This document shows, in pieces, positions 12,166-22,740 of a stretch of 64,000 nt of DNA. Under the pieces are notes generated by a model. That model saw only the letters and a list, made by a program, of their open reading frames with translations, did no database searches and was not told the DNA's origin. This stretch comes from Ectocarpus siliculosus (Eukaryota > Sar > Phaeophyceae > Ectocarpales > Ectocarpaceae), in contig FN649750.1 in the NCBI GenBank assembly GCA_000310025.1, forward strand, positions 4,195,246 through 4,259,245. The letters run 5' to 3'. Numbering within the stretch: position 1 is the first letter of the stretch; every line of letters begins with the position of its first letter. A program made the position numbers and the translations under genes.

Positions 12166-12659
12166 CACAGCCATGTATAGCACAGCATTGTGAAGCGCGC
12201 TGCAATCACACGTTCATACTTGCATGTACTCCCTGCCAAGACTCGCGACGCTGAATGGGCGAAATATTGCTGTGTTCCGACTCCGACCTGTACCTCTCTG
12301 TGTATCTTCATTCTGTCGGTGATTTTTCACGTAGAAAGCTTGTTGTGTCCACGCATGAACACACTGCTGTGTTATGCGTCTTCCATTCACACCCATCCTC
12401 ACATCCCCGACGCACACAGCAACTGATCGACGCACCTAGGCCGTGGTGTAGCGGACTATAAAATCACCACCCGCAAAATGCGGGCAAACTCCTACTCTGT
12501 GTCAAAATAGTGAAATGACGCACAATTTGACGGGACAAAAAATATTGCCCAACGCTTTTACTCATGTAACATATCTAGCAGTGGCTTACACTTGGCATAC
12601 TCCACGCCTACGTCCACAGTCCACACTATTTGTAACCCTCACCCTTGAGAAAAGAGGCG

Positions 12660-12720
12660 CGGACGGCTACATTCTCAAAGGAGGACGGGGGGGGGGCAAG
12701 CCCCCCGCGGGGACGTTGTA
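12660..12720. repeat. G-run and hairpin
   Basis: A run of ten G followed by CAAGCCCCCC, able to form a GC-rich hairpin. Flanking GAGGCGC at about 12654 and GCGCCTC at about 12733 make an outer inverted repeat, so this may be a small foldback element. Confidence 0.4.
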
Positions 12721-12770
12721 AAAACTATTCTTGCGCCTCTGCAACGCGTTTAAGGCACTGTCTATCTCAC

Positions 12771-12902
12771 CTGCTGCAGGGAATCGAGGCGCGCCTCCGA
12801 GAGCCGTTCCAAAGCTACCTCGTATTGTGAGCAGCATGCGCGGAGAAAAATCGCCCGCCTTTCAGTCTCAGCCGTCAACAACCGGATGGCTCTGCGGTAC
12901 AT
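12771..12902 (-). CDS. candidate first coding exon, helical protein
   Basis: From ATG at 12902 the frame gives 44 codons ending in phase 0 at a strong donor, CAGCAG|GTGAGA. The residues are charged and amphipathic (MYRRAIRLLTAETERR, then YEVALERLSEARLDSLQQ), typical of a helix or coiled coil. The frame is open upstream to about 13067 without an ATG, and an acceptor-like CCCGTGTAG at about 12930 is an alternative start of the exon. I could not find the next exon. Function unknown. Confidence 0.45.
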
Positions 12903-13095
12903 GACGGAGGCAAGAGAGGGAATCAAGGGGACAGTTCTACACGGGGAGGCAAGATGCGCTGTTCGGGAACCCTGGAACAACACCAGCCTTTGTGTGGCCG
13001 TGTAACCGGCGCAATCCCGTTTATGCAATGGAGTGGTAGTGCGAGGTGCAACTTTCAGGGGTGACACGATGCGCGGCGTGTTTCTTTTCGGCGAT

Positions 13096-13130
13096 GCGGT
13101 GCGGTGCGGTGCGGTGCGGTGCGGTGCGGT
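13096..13130 (+). repeat. (GCGGT)7 tandem repeat
   Basis: Seven perfect copies of a pentamer. Related motifs in the opposite orientation (ACCGC, CACCG) occur at 13750-13845, so the two ends of this 750-base segment could pair. Confidence 0.9.
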
Positions 13131-14323
13131 TCAACCGCCCCCGTAGATGCGGTTATTATCACGGTGCGGTTTGTCTTACTCAGTCGCCAAGACCGCAGTC
13201 AAGATAAGTCACCGTTTTTCCATCCAGACACAACACCAAGAACGGCAAAAGCTATGCATGCCATCATTCCAACCTGCTCGTGCGGGAGGGCAAGTGGTTT
13301 GCCGAGGTTGACTCTGACTGAATGTCGCAGGGACGGTTATGAACATGAGCCTTATTATTGCTGGCAACTTTCCAACAGCGGTAGAGGCAAGTGAGGAATG
13401 TAGTGTAGCTGCATGTGTTGAGCGTGTTGTTGATGCGTGTTGTTGATGAACTTCTGGTGACATAAATAACAGCTCATTCGTCTGGGGTTTTCTGTCCGCC
13501 AGGCCGCGGAGTGTACCACTGGCGCCCTCCATGCACAGCACCATTTCCCCACAATTATATATTGCGATGGACCACAGGAGGACAGAAACCTACGCACGAA
13601 CTTGTAGGTGCTCCGGCCTTGTCACGGGTGCTGCCGTAACTGTAATATTTCGGCGGTTTTCTTCGGCGTGGCACCGCAACCAAGGCCGCGATTCCACCTG
13701 TTTTATACATGTATCGGTGTAGAAGAACAACGTTAACAAAACGTACGGCGGGTGCACCGTGGACCGCACCGCACCGTCTACTTTCGAACAGAAAAAATAT
13801 GCACCGCCATGCACCGCGACCATGTCGAAAAACAAAACCGCACCTTTGTGCGCTTGTTATTATTTCATCAGTATGACCCAACGAATCCCTCTCTATCGAA
13901 GAAAACAGCCGAAGATAGATTAGCAATAAATCCAAGAGTCTGTGAAAGTTCTGTTCTTCCACGATTTCCCGAGCAGCACACAGTAGTAGTGATATCTCCC
14001 CCGTGGGTAACAGGGTCAACAAGACAGTTTGGTAGCCGTCTTGTTGTTTGTTGTTTCTCTCACATCAGCTCTATAGTCCACAAAAATGGGGAGCCCATGG
14101 TCGCAAAACCCGGCACATACGACGCCGCGGGGAAACAAAACTAGAATAGAGTACAAACCACTCGGAAAAAGAAAACAAAACGATAGAAAGAAAATAACAG
14201 CTATATGGGCACCCTTATGGGATGGTGTGTATTTTATAGCCGGGCGTGTCAGGTCTTTGTGTGTGTGTGCAACAAAGTGCTCTTTCCGCAAGTACTGCTG
14301 TATGCATATGAAGTCTAATGTAC
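13131..14323. other. no confident gene; inverted GCGGT/ACCGC motifs at its ends
   Basis: A minus-strand frame at 13860-14000 reads like a helix (REIVEEQNFHRLLDLLLIYL) and could be a further exon of the candidate at 14324-14576, but its splice sites are poor. Otherwise low-complexity spacer. Confidence 0.35.
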
Positions 14324-14576
14324 CCCGCGCGAACATCTCCGCAACAATTTCAACTTCGATTTGACAGTCCAGTGATACATTGTACGGAAACAAAGCAAGG
14401 AAGGCCAATACAGCCTGAGGAAATATAGCGGCAAGTGTCTCTTGTGTCGAGTTATCCTGCCTAAGAAAGGCCTCGAGCATGCCGCCCCGCAACAACAGCA
14501 GCAGCCTCTGTGCTTGACGAACAACAGCTGCCCGCCGTACATTACAGAGTTGTACAGCCCGCAGCAGTTCTATAGT
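14324..14576 (-). CDS. candidate internal exon, helical repeat-like protein
   Basis: After an acceptor-like GGCGGCTATTTAG the minus strand is open in phase 0. It gives residues such as TIELLRAVQLCNVRRAAVV, QRLLL, GGMLEAFLRQ, FPQAVLAFLALF and EVEIVAEMFARG before a weak donor (CGGG|GTACAT). The pattern of leucines and charged residues suggests stacked helices. The frame remains open to 14016, so the right-hand limit is uncertain. I cannot name a family. Confidence 0.35.
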
Positions 14577-14821
14577 CTAAATAGCCGCCGGTTGACACCA
14601 ACTAGATGCTACCCTACGCACCTTGATGCGAGGGAGCATGAACTCAGCAGATCATCCAGCGAGTCGGACATGCACAGGACCAGGCAAGAGGGATAAGATA
14701 AGAAGGATAGGCACGCGAGGCGAGACCTCTCCGCTCAATGTGGTATGTATCGCGGTGAGCGATGAGCGGCGCAATTATGTTTCAATGATGATATTGCGGA
14801 GCTCCCTGTATCGTAGGAATA

Positions 14822-14895
14822 CATGATGCAAGATACCACACCCCTTGAACCGGTTTTCAAAGCTCGATTTCTCCACGACGAAGAAGACGCGAAAA
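14822..14895 (+). repeat. dispersed repeat, copy 2 of 3
   Basis: Best-preserved form of the repeat also seen at 1597-1690 and 15255-15325: AAGATACCACACCCCTTGA, then TTTTCAAAGCTCGATTTC and TCCACGACG. Confidence 0.65.
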
Positions 14896-15254
14896 CCAAG
14901 CGATACTCTCTCGAAAAGCTCTCCGCGGGACGGTTCCAGCGACGCCATTGTCGGCACCGTCCCTGTTTTTGCAGCAAAGTACTCTATCTTTGATAATCGA
15001 CCAGGTGTTGTTTTATCTTCTGCAACCTGATGGATTTCCGTTGGTGGATTGGCGGGAATTGCGGGGGGAAATGGGGGATCAATAGCAACGACCGTGTGCA
15101 ATGTGCTCTGTGGGGCTATTGTGTTGATATTGGTAGGTCTGTGTGTTGAGACTCAGAAAGTGGCACCCCGCAAAAACTTTATTGGTATGCTACATATGTA
15201 TACCAGTATGCATACGAACAACTAAAATTGCAGGTGACGCAAGCTTGGCTGGCG

Positions 15255-15325
15255 CCCGTAGGTGACTCAAGATACCACACACCCTGGACCGATTTGAAAG
15301 GCGATTCCTCCACAGCAGTATTGGA
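15255..15325 (+). repeat. dispersed repeat, copy 3 of 3
   Basis: CAAGATACCACACACCCTGG, then ATTTGAAAGGCGATTCCTCC and ACAGCAG; same orientation as the other two copies. Confidence 0.6.
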
Positions 15326-15399
15326 AAGAATGGCGGTGACGACAATGGCAATCTATGTTTGAACCGCCCCTAACCCTAACCCGAAGCCCAAGCGAATGC

Positions 15400-17982
15400 G
15401 AAATTTGCTTCGTGTGCACACAACATTCGTCCACGGTAGGCGAGGGAAAGGATCGGCAATAATGTATGTACAGTAGTTCAAGGCAAGAACCGCTCTACCT
15501 GTTTTGATATGAACGCAAATCACGAGGGAACACCGCCGCAACAACAGCTCATTCGTGTCATAACATTCGACCTAGAGGGGACACCACCCGGGCATGCACC
15601 ACACCACCCACGACCACTGAATTTTCCACCACTCCACATCAGCCTCGACACGTACTTACAGTTTCAAACACCAATTGAAGAGAACATCCACCGGGTGATG
15701 ACAGCCCTGTGCTGACCGAGAAAGAACCGAACAAAATAAGGTAGACAGTGCCCACTGCTATGGTCCTCCAGCAAACGCTATTCGCATGTACGGCACTTCG
15801 TCATCAACTGGTCTACACTATGCACCCGTTGGCCACCAGAGGTACCGACAAATTCCACTCGTCACAAGGTATAACCCAAACAAAAACGGAGGTTGTCCGT
15901 GAGTGCACACGTAGATCAATAACAACCAAACAGCAACAGTACGTCCATGGTTCCGAAACAGCGTGGCTGAAGCACGCGATCGATGACTTTCCAACTCTTA
16001 ACCCAACCTACTTCTCATATCTATCTTGCCCTTCGAATGAAGTTCATCGCTGGCTCCACCCAGGCAGGGAACAGAAAAAGAGGATACATATCCTGTCTTT
16101 CAGTCCGAACAGCGGCACGGCACTTGAGGCATCTTATAGCCGAAACATAATCAGAAGACCATACAAATATCAACCCGAGTCTTGCATACAACAATCGACA
16201 TCCATCTTCATAGTAACGACATAATTTACGAACACAGGGATCCGGACAATAATTCTACAACCAAGACTGTTCACGTTTCACAAAGGTTTTGCTTAAAAAA
16301 AAAAAACGTCAACAAGCACCGAACTCGCGCAAGCAGACGTCCATTTTTTCGTCCGTCTTACAAAAGTGGTAAAATGACATCTTCTTTTGCGGCACCGGGT
16401 GGGTGAAGCACTTGCAGTAGAAGCTTCCACCGATGTCAAGCATCACCTGAATGAGAAGAAGCGGGAGAGGAAGGGAAATAAAAAATGTTAACAGCACGAA
16501 ACAAGAGAACAACAAACCGACACATCGGTGAACAGTATCAACAATCTGGAGCAAAACTCGAAGAACGGCAGGCGTGCCTCCCGAAGGGCCGGAAGAAAAA
16601 TACGATGAAAGCACAATAAACGGGCGACCAGCGAAACGAGTGCAGTGGGGACAATAATCAACAGCGAGGATTGATGTAGACCAGGCCGTGTAGAGACAGT
16701 TGGGGGAGGTGCGTGTCCACATCGTGCAGACAAGAGTCAAAGAGAGGTCTAAGGGAATGAGGAAGAGATGCTAATATGTAGCCCTTTGCTTAGGTTCTCA
16801 CGTGCAGCAGGAATGACGAGGGAAAGCTTCAAGCACTTCTTTCCGAAATACAAAGATAGCCCTGACAACCATGCTTTTTCACGAATAGCAATAAAGGAAA
16901 CAACTGAACGTGGGCATTCCTTATCCTTGGCCACGATGGGCTGCCCCATGGGGCCCTCCTGTTCAAAACGCCGCTACGGATGCACGGCTGGGAGGCCATA
17001 ATAGAGGGTAATAGCTCTGTCCCGATGTGGCAGTAACCAGGACAGCGGCGCCGTGGTTTCGTCTCACACGCACACTCGTAACTGATGGGGGGTGCACTAT
17101 TGGGGTGAGCTCTACTACCACTTTTGGCAGAAAACGTATACCTGGTAGTCCTGTTTCGGTTGTGGTGTTCCTACTGCGAAATAGGACGCGACCAATACGG
17201 TTAGGTAGAGTGTGTCTGCCTCTCTGCCCGAAAGTGTAACATGAGGTGAGGTGACACCCCTACCGTAGCACCACTCACGTGCAGAACACGCGGTTTCCCC
17301 GACGCACGCACTAAATAGATAGGTGCCATGCTCACAAAACCAAGGGCAGGTCCTCGTGCTGCATACGAAAGCAACTCGCCGTTGAGTCTGTGTCCTGCCG
17401 CCGATGACTCGAGGCGCCCTCCCCCCTCTGCAGGTGCCAAAAAACTTGTAAGCAATCTTAAGCTATATAACTCGATTGTGGTATCATCATGTGCCTGATA
17501 TTCACCCACGAAGTTGAATCCGATGATAGTTCCGGCGTGTGATCAAGACTAACACCACGAGGGGGTGCAGCGCCGTGTCGTTTGGCGAGCGGTGTTGCAT
17601 GTACCGCGTGGGCAACGGTCGTATCTACTGCAGAACACACAACACTTCTTCGAGCAGCGCCATGTTCAGATGCGAAACTACCGAAGCGGATGAGATTACC
17701 GGTACTTCTTCGCGTTCATCAGGATGGGTATTGATGGCGTATGACTTACGGAAGATGTGAACAAATACAGCGATCGAACGCAGTCCAGCCCCAAGACCAT
17801 ACAGACCATACAGACCGTACACGCCATACAGACCACACACTGTAAACACACCGGTGGCAAACACTATCGTGCTTTCTAAATCGCGGCTTCGATTTCTTGG
17901 AGCGCGTTGCTCACAGCTTGAAGATGGCGAGGAATGGCCAAAGGGGGGGGTTCCAGCGAACAACACGTTGTTATCGCACGAG
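15400..17982. other. gene-poor stretch between candidate exons and the GT31 gene
   Basis: A minus-strand frame at 16309-16740 carries a good acceptor (TTCTTCTCATTCAG near 16450) followed by VMLDIGGSFYCKCFTHPVPQ, but no partner exons fit. A 40-codon ATG frame at 17329-17449 (plus) ends at CTT|GTAAGC and is proline-rich. Neither is firm enough to call. A 9-base tandem repeat lies at 17797-17838. Confidence 0.35.
17797..17838 (+). repeat. 9-base tandem repeat (CATACAGAC-like)
   Basis: Four to five imperfect copies of CCATACAGA(C) in a row, just downstream of the end of the GT31 gene. Confidence 0.7.
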
Positions 17983-20900
17983 TCAATACCCCGAAACAGT
18001 GCACATATGGCCCGCTGCGATGTAATCAAATGCCTGCAACAGTAATAATCATTCGCTTCGTGAACACGTAATGGCCCATGAGATCTGGTAATTTGATCAA
18101 GAATCACTGATACGCTGGCTAGTGGGCGGTAATAGACAGGGGTGACTACTGTAGACACGTTGTCTTCGCTCTTGTTTTCACCTTATCGACACCAAGCAGC
18201 CACAGCCCCATCATAGCGTCCTCCACCGACATCACCGTGAGCATATCCCTGCTCCTGTTCAAGTAATTTACAATATCCACCCCGAGAATATAGAATGCTC
18301 CCTGCAATCGTGCGAAAAATAAGGAAGAGCAAAAACACAACAAAGGTTGGAGGATTGAAGTCAGGCGAACAGTCAACCCGACAAAGTTCACGCGTACAGA
18401 ACACACGTGTTTCGAGCACTGCTATATTCCACCTCAGGCGGTACAGTATTCGCCGAAGAGAAGCCTACATCCTCTATATGGAGCTGACCCGTTCCCTTGT
18501 TTTTCCCTTGTTTTGGTGCAGATTCGATCGCCTACAAGAACCACAGAAGTAAACCATCGGAACCCTGGAATCAATCAATACCGACAGCCCTCAGACCGCA
18601 ATCAAGACTGCAGAGGCCTGCAAACCACAAATGTTCCATTCGACGATGGGTACAACGTTTCAGTGTCAATGAAGGGGCATACCATGCCTCGCGTCGCGAT
18701 GAATCACCAACCCTACCTGGTGGTACATCGGATGGCAGTCGATGGTTCCCCCAGTTGCAGCCAAGAACTCTGGGTCGTACAGCTTGTGCCCCTTCGGGAA
18801 AACCGTACCACACCTTTGCATTATGGCCATGCAGTTCAGGCATACAGTAAACATGGGCAGCATGGCTTAGGAGGTGATACGAAGCGGGCACGGCTTGCAT
18901 GCACACGACACCCGCAAGATAAATGACATTAATACGTCTCATTGTCGGTACCGAAGCACTCGTCCACCCTGTTCCCGTACCTCACGCGTATTCTTGGCTA
19001 GAGGGCTGGTCATCATCCACTACATTCTAGACCTAAACCTACGGACTGCTAATGCATCGCTCACGCGTTAAGCGCCCGCAGAGGGCTGGTCATCATCCAC
19101 TACACTCTAGAGGTAAACGTACGGACTGCTAATGCATCGCTGAAGCGTTGAGCGCCCGCTAAACCGGCATTTTTCTCGTATGATATGCATAGTTCCCCAC
19201 TGAAGGGCGGTCTAAACCTACAATGCATGCTATGCGCATAATTGATTGCTTGCTCTTCAGCCTACAGAACAATAGCGCCTTGCTGGCATGCACCCCCTCA
19301 TCTCGAGCGCGGATTGACGCCGGCGTTAATATCAACATTTCTTGCATGTTGAATGCATACACGACACACACCGCTATACCCTACGCCCTAACATAAATCG
19401 AAACGACGGTCCACAAACGAGGCCAGCAAGCGAGGCAAGCGAGATGTGATTTTAAGAAAACTTGAAACAAGCAGGCTCGAACGAGACATTCACCGTCCAA
19501 AGACGATTGTGTCACAAGGTGTACGACACGTTCGTAGCCCTTGTTCGCTGGATGCAGATCTCACTTGTTCAACATCCCAGCGTAGACTCTCGGCTGCTGC
19601 TCCCCGGGCAAGTTTACCAGCTGCTTCGTCACGCGCGCGAGACACGGAAACGTGTCCCCGTCCGTCTTGGCCAAAAAACGAAACCTGGTCATCGGTGTCA
19701 GCGTAAGCAACAAAAACACTTTCTCGCTTAGTGGTGGCGGGGTTTATGGAGTTCTGGTGTTCTTGTTGGCGTGCTTTGTGCACGTGATGGCAGAACGGTT
19801 GTTTCACTCAACTCATCCTGAGCGTCAGTGGAGTGCATTCGTGCATGTCTGCTGCTTCGCTTGTTTTGGACGTGTGCGGGTGACAATAAATAGGGTTTAC
19901 CCCCCGGTGGTCTCAATAGAAATTACATCGGGTGGCCTGTGTTGTAGAATACCCTCAAACAATTTGGTTTCGTGAGACGCCACCGCCGGGAGATCAAGGG
20001 GCGGAAGGAACCATAACAGCAGCTTCATAGTCTAAGCTTTAGTTAAGGGCTACCCTGACGCTACAAGTACACCACACGTGAGGGGGCCATTGCTGTTGTG
20101 GCATGTCATCTCTAAGGCACACTACCTCACGAAGCCTACACACATAGTATAACCGCGAAGTAATCTGCACGGACAAGCAGCAGGAAGGGCAATGCAATAT
20201 CGTGGGAACCCTGACTGCTGTAGCCCTTGTACCGGCGGTGCGCTTGCTGACAAAATGGGAGCCGCAGGCTAATGTGGGGAATTGTACGTTTGTACTGCCA
20301 TGTGTTTCTGTGGTTTTGGACTGCCGCAGCAGCAGCAGTAAGAAGGAGACCGTCGCGTGGGAATGCTCGTGGCAGAAAACATCTGATCGGAACATGCTCA
20401 AGTCTTGTCCATGGCATCGAGTTTCTCCAGTATGAGGACAACCTACTGCTGTTGTTCATAGAAGTAGACACACGTCACGGTACATGTTACAGCAGTACAC
20501 CTTGACAGCGGCAGAGTACAGCAGCGAGCCAAATCAACTGATTCAACAAGTTCAAGTTCGCGTTCTGTTCAGGTTTCTGCACTTGCGGTGCACAACCAGC
20601 AGTCAGTTCTGTATAACATTGCGGTTCATCATATTGCGCGCTGTCTGAAAGCACATGCGGTGCAAAACTCACCGCATGCTGGGGACATTCAAACACCCAA
20701 AATCCTGGGTATGTAACCTGCTGGGATCCACGTACAGTAGTGGTCTACCGCTGCCTGTCAGCTGTGTCTCACCGGAGATGCTCTGCCAGTCCTGCCATGG
20801 CCTTGGTCTTATCGCTCAAGTGGGCGTATCCCTCTCGGACGTCCACGTGATAGAAGTCTCCCCGCAGCAACCCCGCCTCCGGCAGCTCGTGATCGTCGGG

Positions 20901-21461
20901 CAACCCCGCCCTGCCGACGACAAACACGACTCGAAACGTCAACGGCGGTGCCTCAGATCCACCATCAGGAACAACCTCCGAGCCGTATCTCGCGTACACC
21001 TTTCGCACTCTCGCGATCTCCTCCTGAGATTCCTTGGACTCTCCACCCATAGCCAGCACCGCCACAACTAGGTCGTAGTACGGTCGATGTCGCGGGTCTG
21101 GAGGCAAGGCGGCAGCGTCGCCGTTGGTTGTTGCATGTACCGTGAGCCCAACTCCGTCCCTCTCACTACACGGAGCACAGCTGCTGCCGACGCACGAGCG
21201 GGATCCTGCAACGAAGACTAGGAGAAACAAGGCAGCTGCTACAAGCACACCTCGTGCAGTCAGAAGTCTTGGCTGCTCGCGTTGTTGTTGTTGTTGCTGT
21301 TGCTGCTGCTGCTGGAGTGGCTGCTGCTGCTGTGTTCCGATATCTGGACTATTTCGGGTGGGGCCTGGAAAACTCCGATGTGTCGACAGCGCCCGTGTCC
21401 CCTCCTCCAAAGTGGGTGGCAGTGCAATGAAGCTTCTGCGGCGGGTAGGAGGAAGAGACAT
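17983..21461 (-). CDS. family GT31 glycosyltransferase (beta-1,3-galactosyltransferase-like), 5 exons
   Basis: Exons on the minus strand: 21461-20773, 19684-19565, 18813-18717, 18301-18182 and 18033-17983, about 358 codons, with all phases matching (2, 2, 0, 0). Exon 1 starts at ATG and has a short cytoplasmic part, a Q-rich run, a signal anchor (GVLVAAALFLLVFVAGS), then the family start (YYDLVVAVLAMGG, VRKVYARYG, FRVVFVVGRAG) and GDFYHVDVREGYAHLSDKTK, which matches the GD-(8)-Y-NLT-KT block of GT31. Exon 2 has FRFLAKTDGDTF, the metal-binding DxD site (usually DDD). Exons 3 and 4 give VYAGMLNK, GTVFPKGHKLYDPEF, then MYHQGAFYILGVDIVNYL and SVEDAMMGLWLLGVD, matching the YPxYxSGxGYVLS and EDVxVG motifs. 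It is probably a Golgi enzyme adding beta-1,3-linked galactose or a related sugar to glycans. The last exon (AFDYIAAGHMCTVSGY, stop) is less certain. The start faces the giant gene across about 500 bases. Confidence 0.85.
19000..19159 (+). repeat. 80-bp tandem duplication inside an intron of the GT31 gene
   Basis: Two consecutive 80-base copies (19000-19079 and 19080-19159), both beginning AGAGGGCTGGTCATCATCCA and ending AGCGCCCGC, differing at about ten positions. They lie in the intron between exons 2 and 3. They have no frame related to the gene. Confidence 0.9.
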
Positions 21462-21966
21462 CACAAGCACAGGGCCCTACCTCCGCGGTAGTAGGGCAAG
21501 CCCCAACAGAGCGTTGCAGCAACAGCAGCACATCAGCAGCAGGGAACATCGCAAAGGGAGGGGCGCAGAGCTCCTCCACGAAAAACGCCGCCTGAACCTT
21601 TGTTTGTGTGTAACGGCGACGATTGCACCGGAGATCGGAGCCTTGGGTTTGGATCGCATCCTTGTCTTCACAGTTTTCAGCGCCCTCTGAGCTGGCAAGC
21701 AGCCGGTCCCGTTCGGTAGTGGGGGGGAGGGCTATACCTGGCTGATCTAAGGCATATCAAGTCTGCTGCAGTAGAGGAAGGCGGACCTAGGTTGCGGACG
21801 GACATTGGCCCCTCTACTTCTGTGGATATCTTTTTCGTGTTAGCGGGACATGGGTCCCGGCCCCGACCCACCGGCTGTGGCAGCTCGGGGCCAAGGCCTA
21901 CCGCCGAGGTCTGAGCATAGAAGCAGCGGAGAAAGTTTGCAGACTGGATCCACTGCCTCGGTTGCG
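21462..21966. promoter_or_regulatory. divergent intergenic region
   Basis: It separates the ATG of the GT31 gene (minus, 21461) from the chosen ATG of the giant gene (plus, 21967), so it should hold both promoters and leaders. I see no clear TATA box. An in-frame upstream ATG at 21850 would lengthen the giant protein by 39 residues, but those residues are Pro/Gly/Ser-rich and would bury the signal peptide. Confidence 0.5.
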
Positions 21967-22740
21967 ATGGCGAAGGCGAGGAAGGGTGTCGCGGGCATCA
22001 CGAGGAGGAGACGACGCGGATTGCTGGCGATCCCTGTTCTTGCTACCGCTACTGCTGCCGTCCTTGCTCTCGGGGTTGATGCGGTGTCCGTACCTGAGGC
22101 CCCGGCGAGGGTAGACTTGGATGTGATGAGCGGAGACGAGGTGGCGGTGGCATTTTCCGCTCCGCTGAGCGATGGAGGGTCTGCGGTGCAGAGCTACGAG
22201 GTGTGTGGGCTGTTGTCGTGAGTCGGCTTGTTGTGTAAGCCAAGAGCATCTCTCAGGAACACCGCGCAAATGCAAGTAAAACACGTTTTGTATGCACGTG
22301 TACTGTAGAATACCGTGTGTGGTATTCCGTGAAGACTGTAGTGTTTCAACATGTGTGTTTCTTGTTGCGACACACTTGGAAATTATAACAGGGAAGGTCA
22401 TTATCCTTCCTGACACTGTGCTACTGAACGTGCCGCGAGGAAACCGTGTAGCACATGTACTGTAGATGGGCCGTGAAAAACAGAGGCTTTGGCGGCGACA
22501 TTCCCTCGAAATGCTTCGAAAACATAATGTGCACGTCCTGACTCGGAATCTTGTTTTCATCTGTATCACCCTTCCTTGCAGATTGAGTGGGACACCGACC
22601 CTGGAACACGAGAGGTCCAGTGGATAAAAACCTATGCCGACACCGGCCCAAACGAGATCCAGTCTATCACAACCACCGCCGACGATGTTGATGAGGTGCA
22701 ACAGCTCATTATCTCTACAAACGAGACCCGAGAAGTTCAG
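21967..22740 (+). other. giant gene exons 1-2: signal peptide and first FN3 domain
   Basis: Exons 21967-22200 and 22582-22740. After the signal peptide come PEAPARVDLDV and FSAPLSDGGSAVQSYE, then EWDTDPGTREVQW, the usual fibronectin III pattern (proline start, DGGS turn, Y-x-VEWDT). Exon 2 ends with IQSITTTADDVDEVQQLII, which begins the repeat array. Confidence 0.8.

Noticed and set aside
12443-12500. tRNA or tRNA-derived repeat
   Set aside because: GGTGTAGCGGACT resembles an A box and CCCGC-AAAAT-GCGGG a hairpin, but no cloverleaf, seven-base anticodon loop or B box follows.
13555-14022. 155-codon minus-strand gene
   Set aside because: Part is helical and may be an exon, but the rest translates a GCGGT-type repeat and low-complexity sequence, with no clean splice sites.
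15364-15382. telomere repeat (CCTAACCCTAACCC)
   Set aside because: Only two to three units, internal, with ordinary sequence on both sides.
16309-16740. minus-strand membrane protein frame
   Set aside because: The hydrophobic run is the pyrimidine-rich tract before an acceptor read as protein. Only the short piece after that acceptor looks coding, and no partner exons were found.
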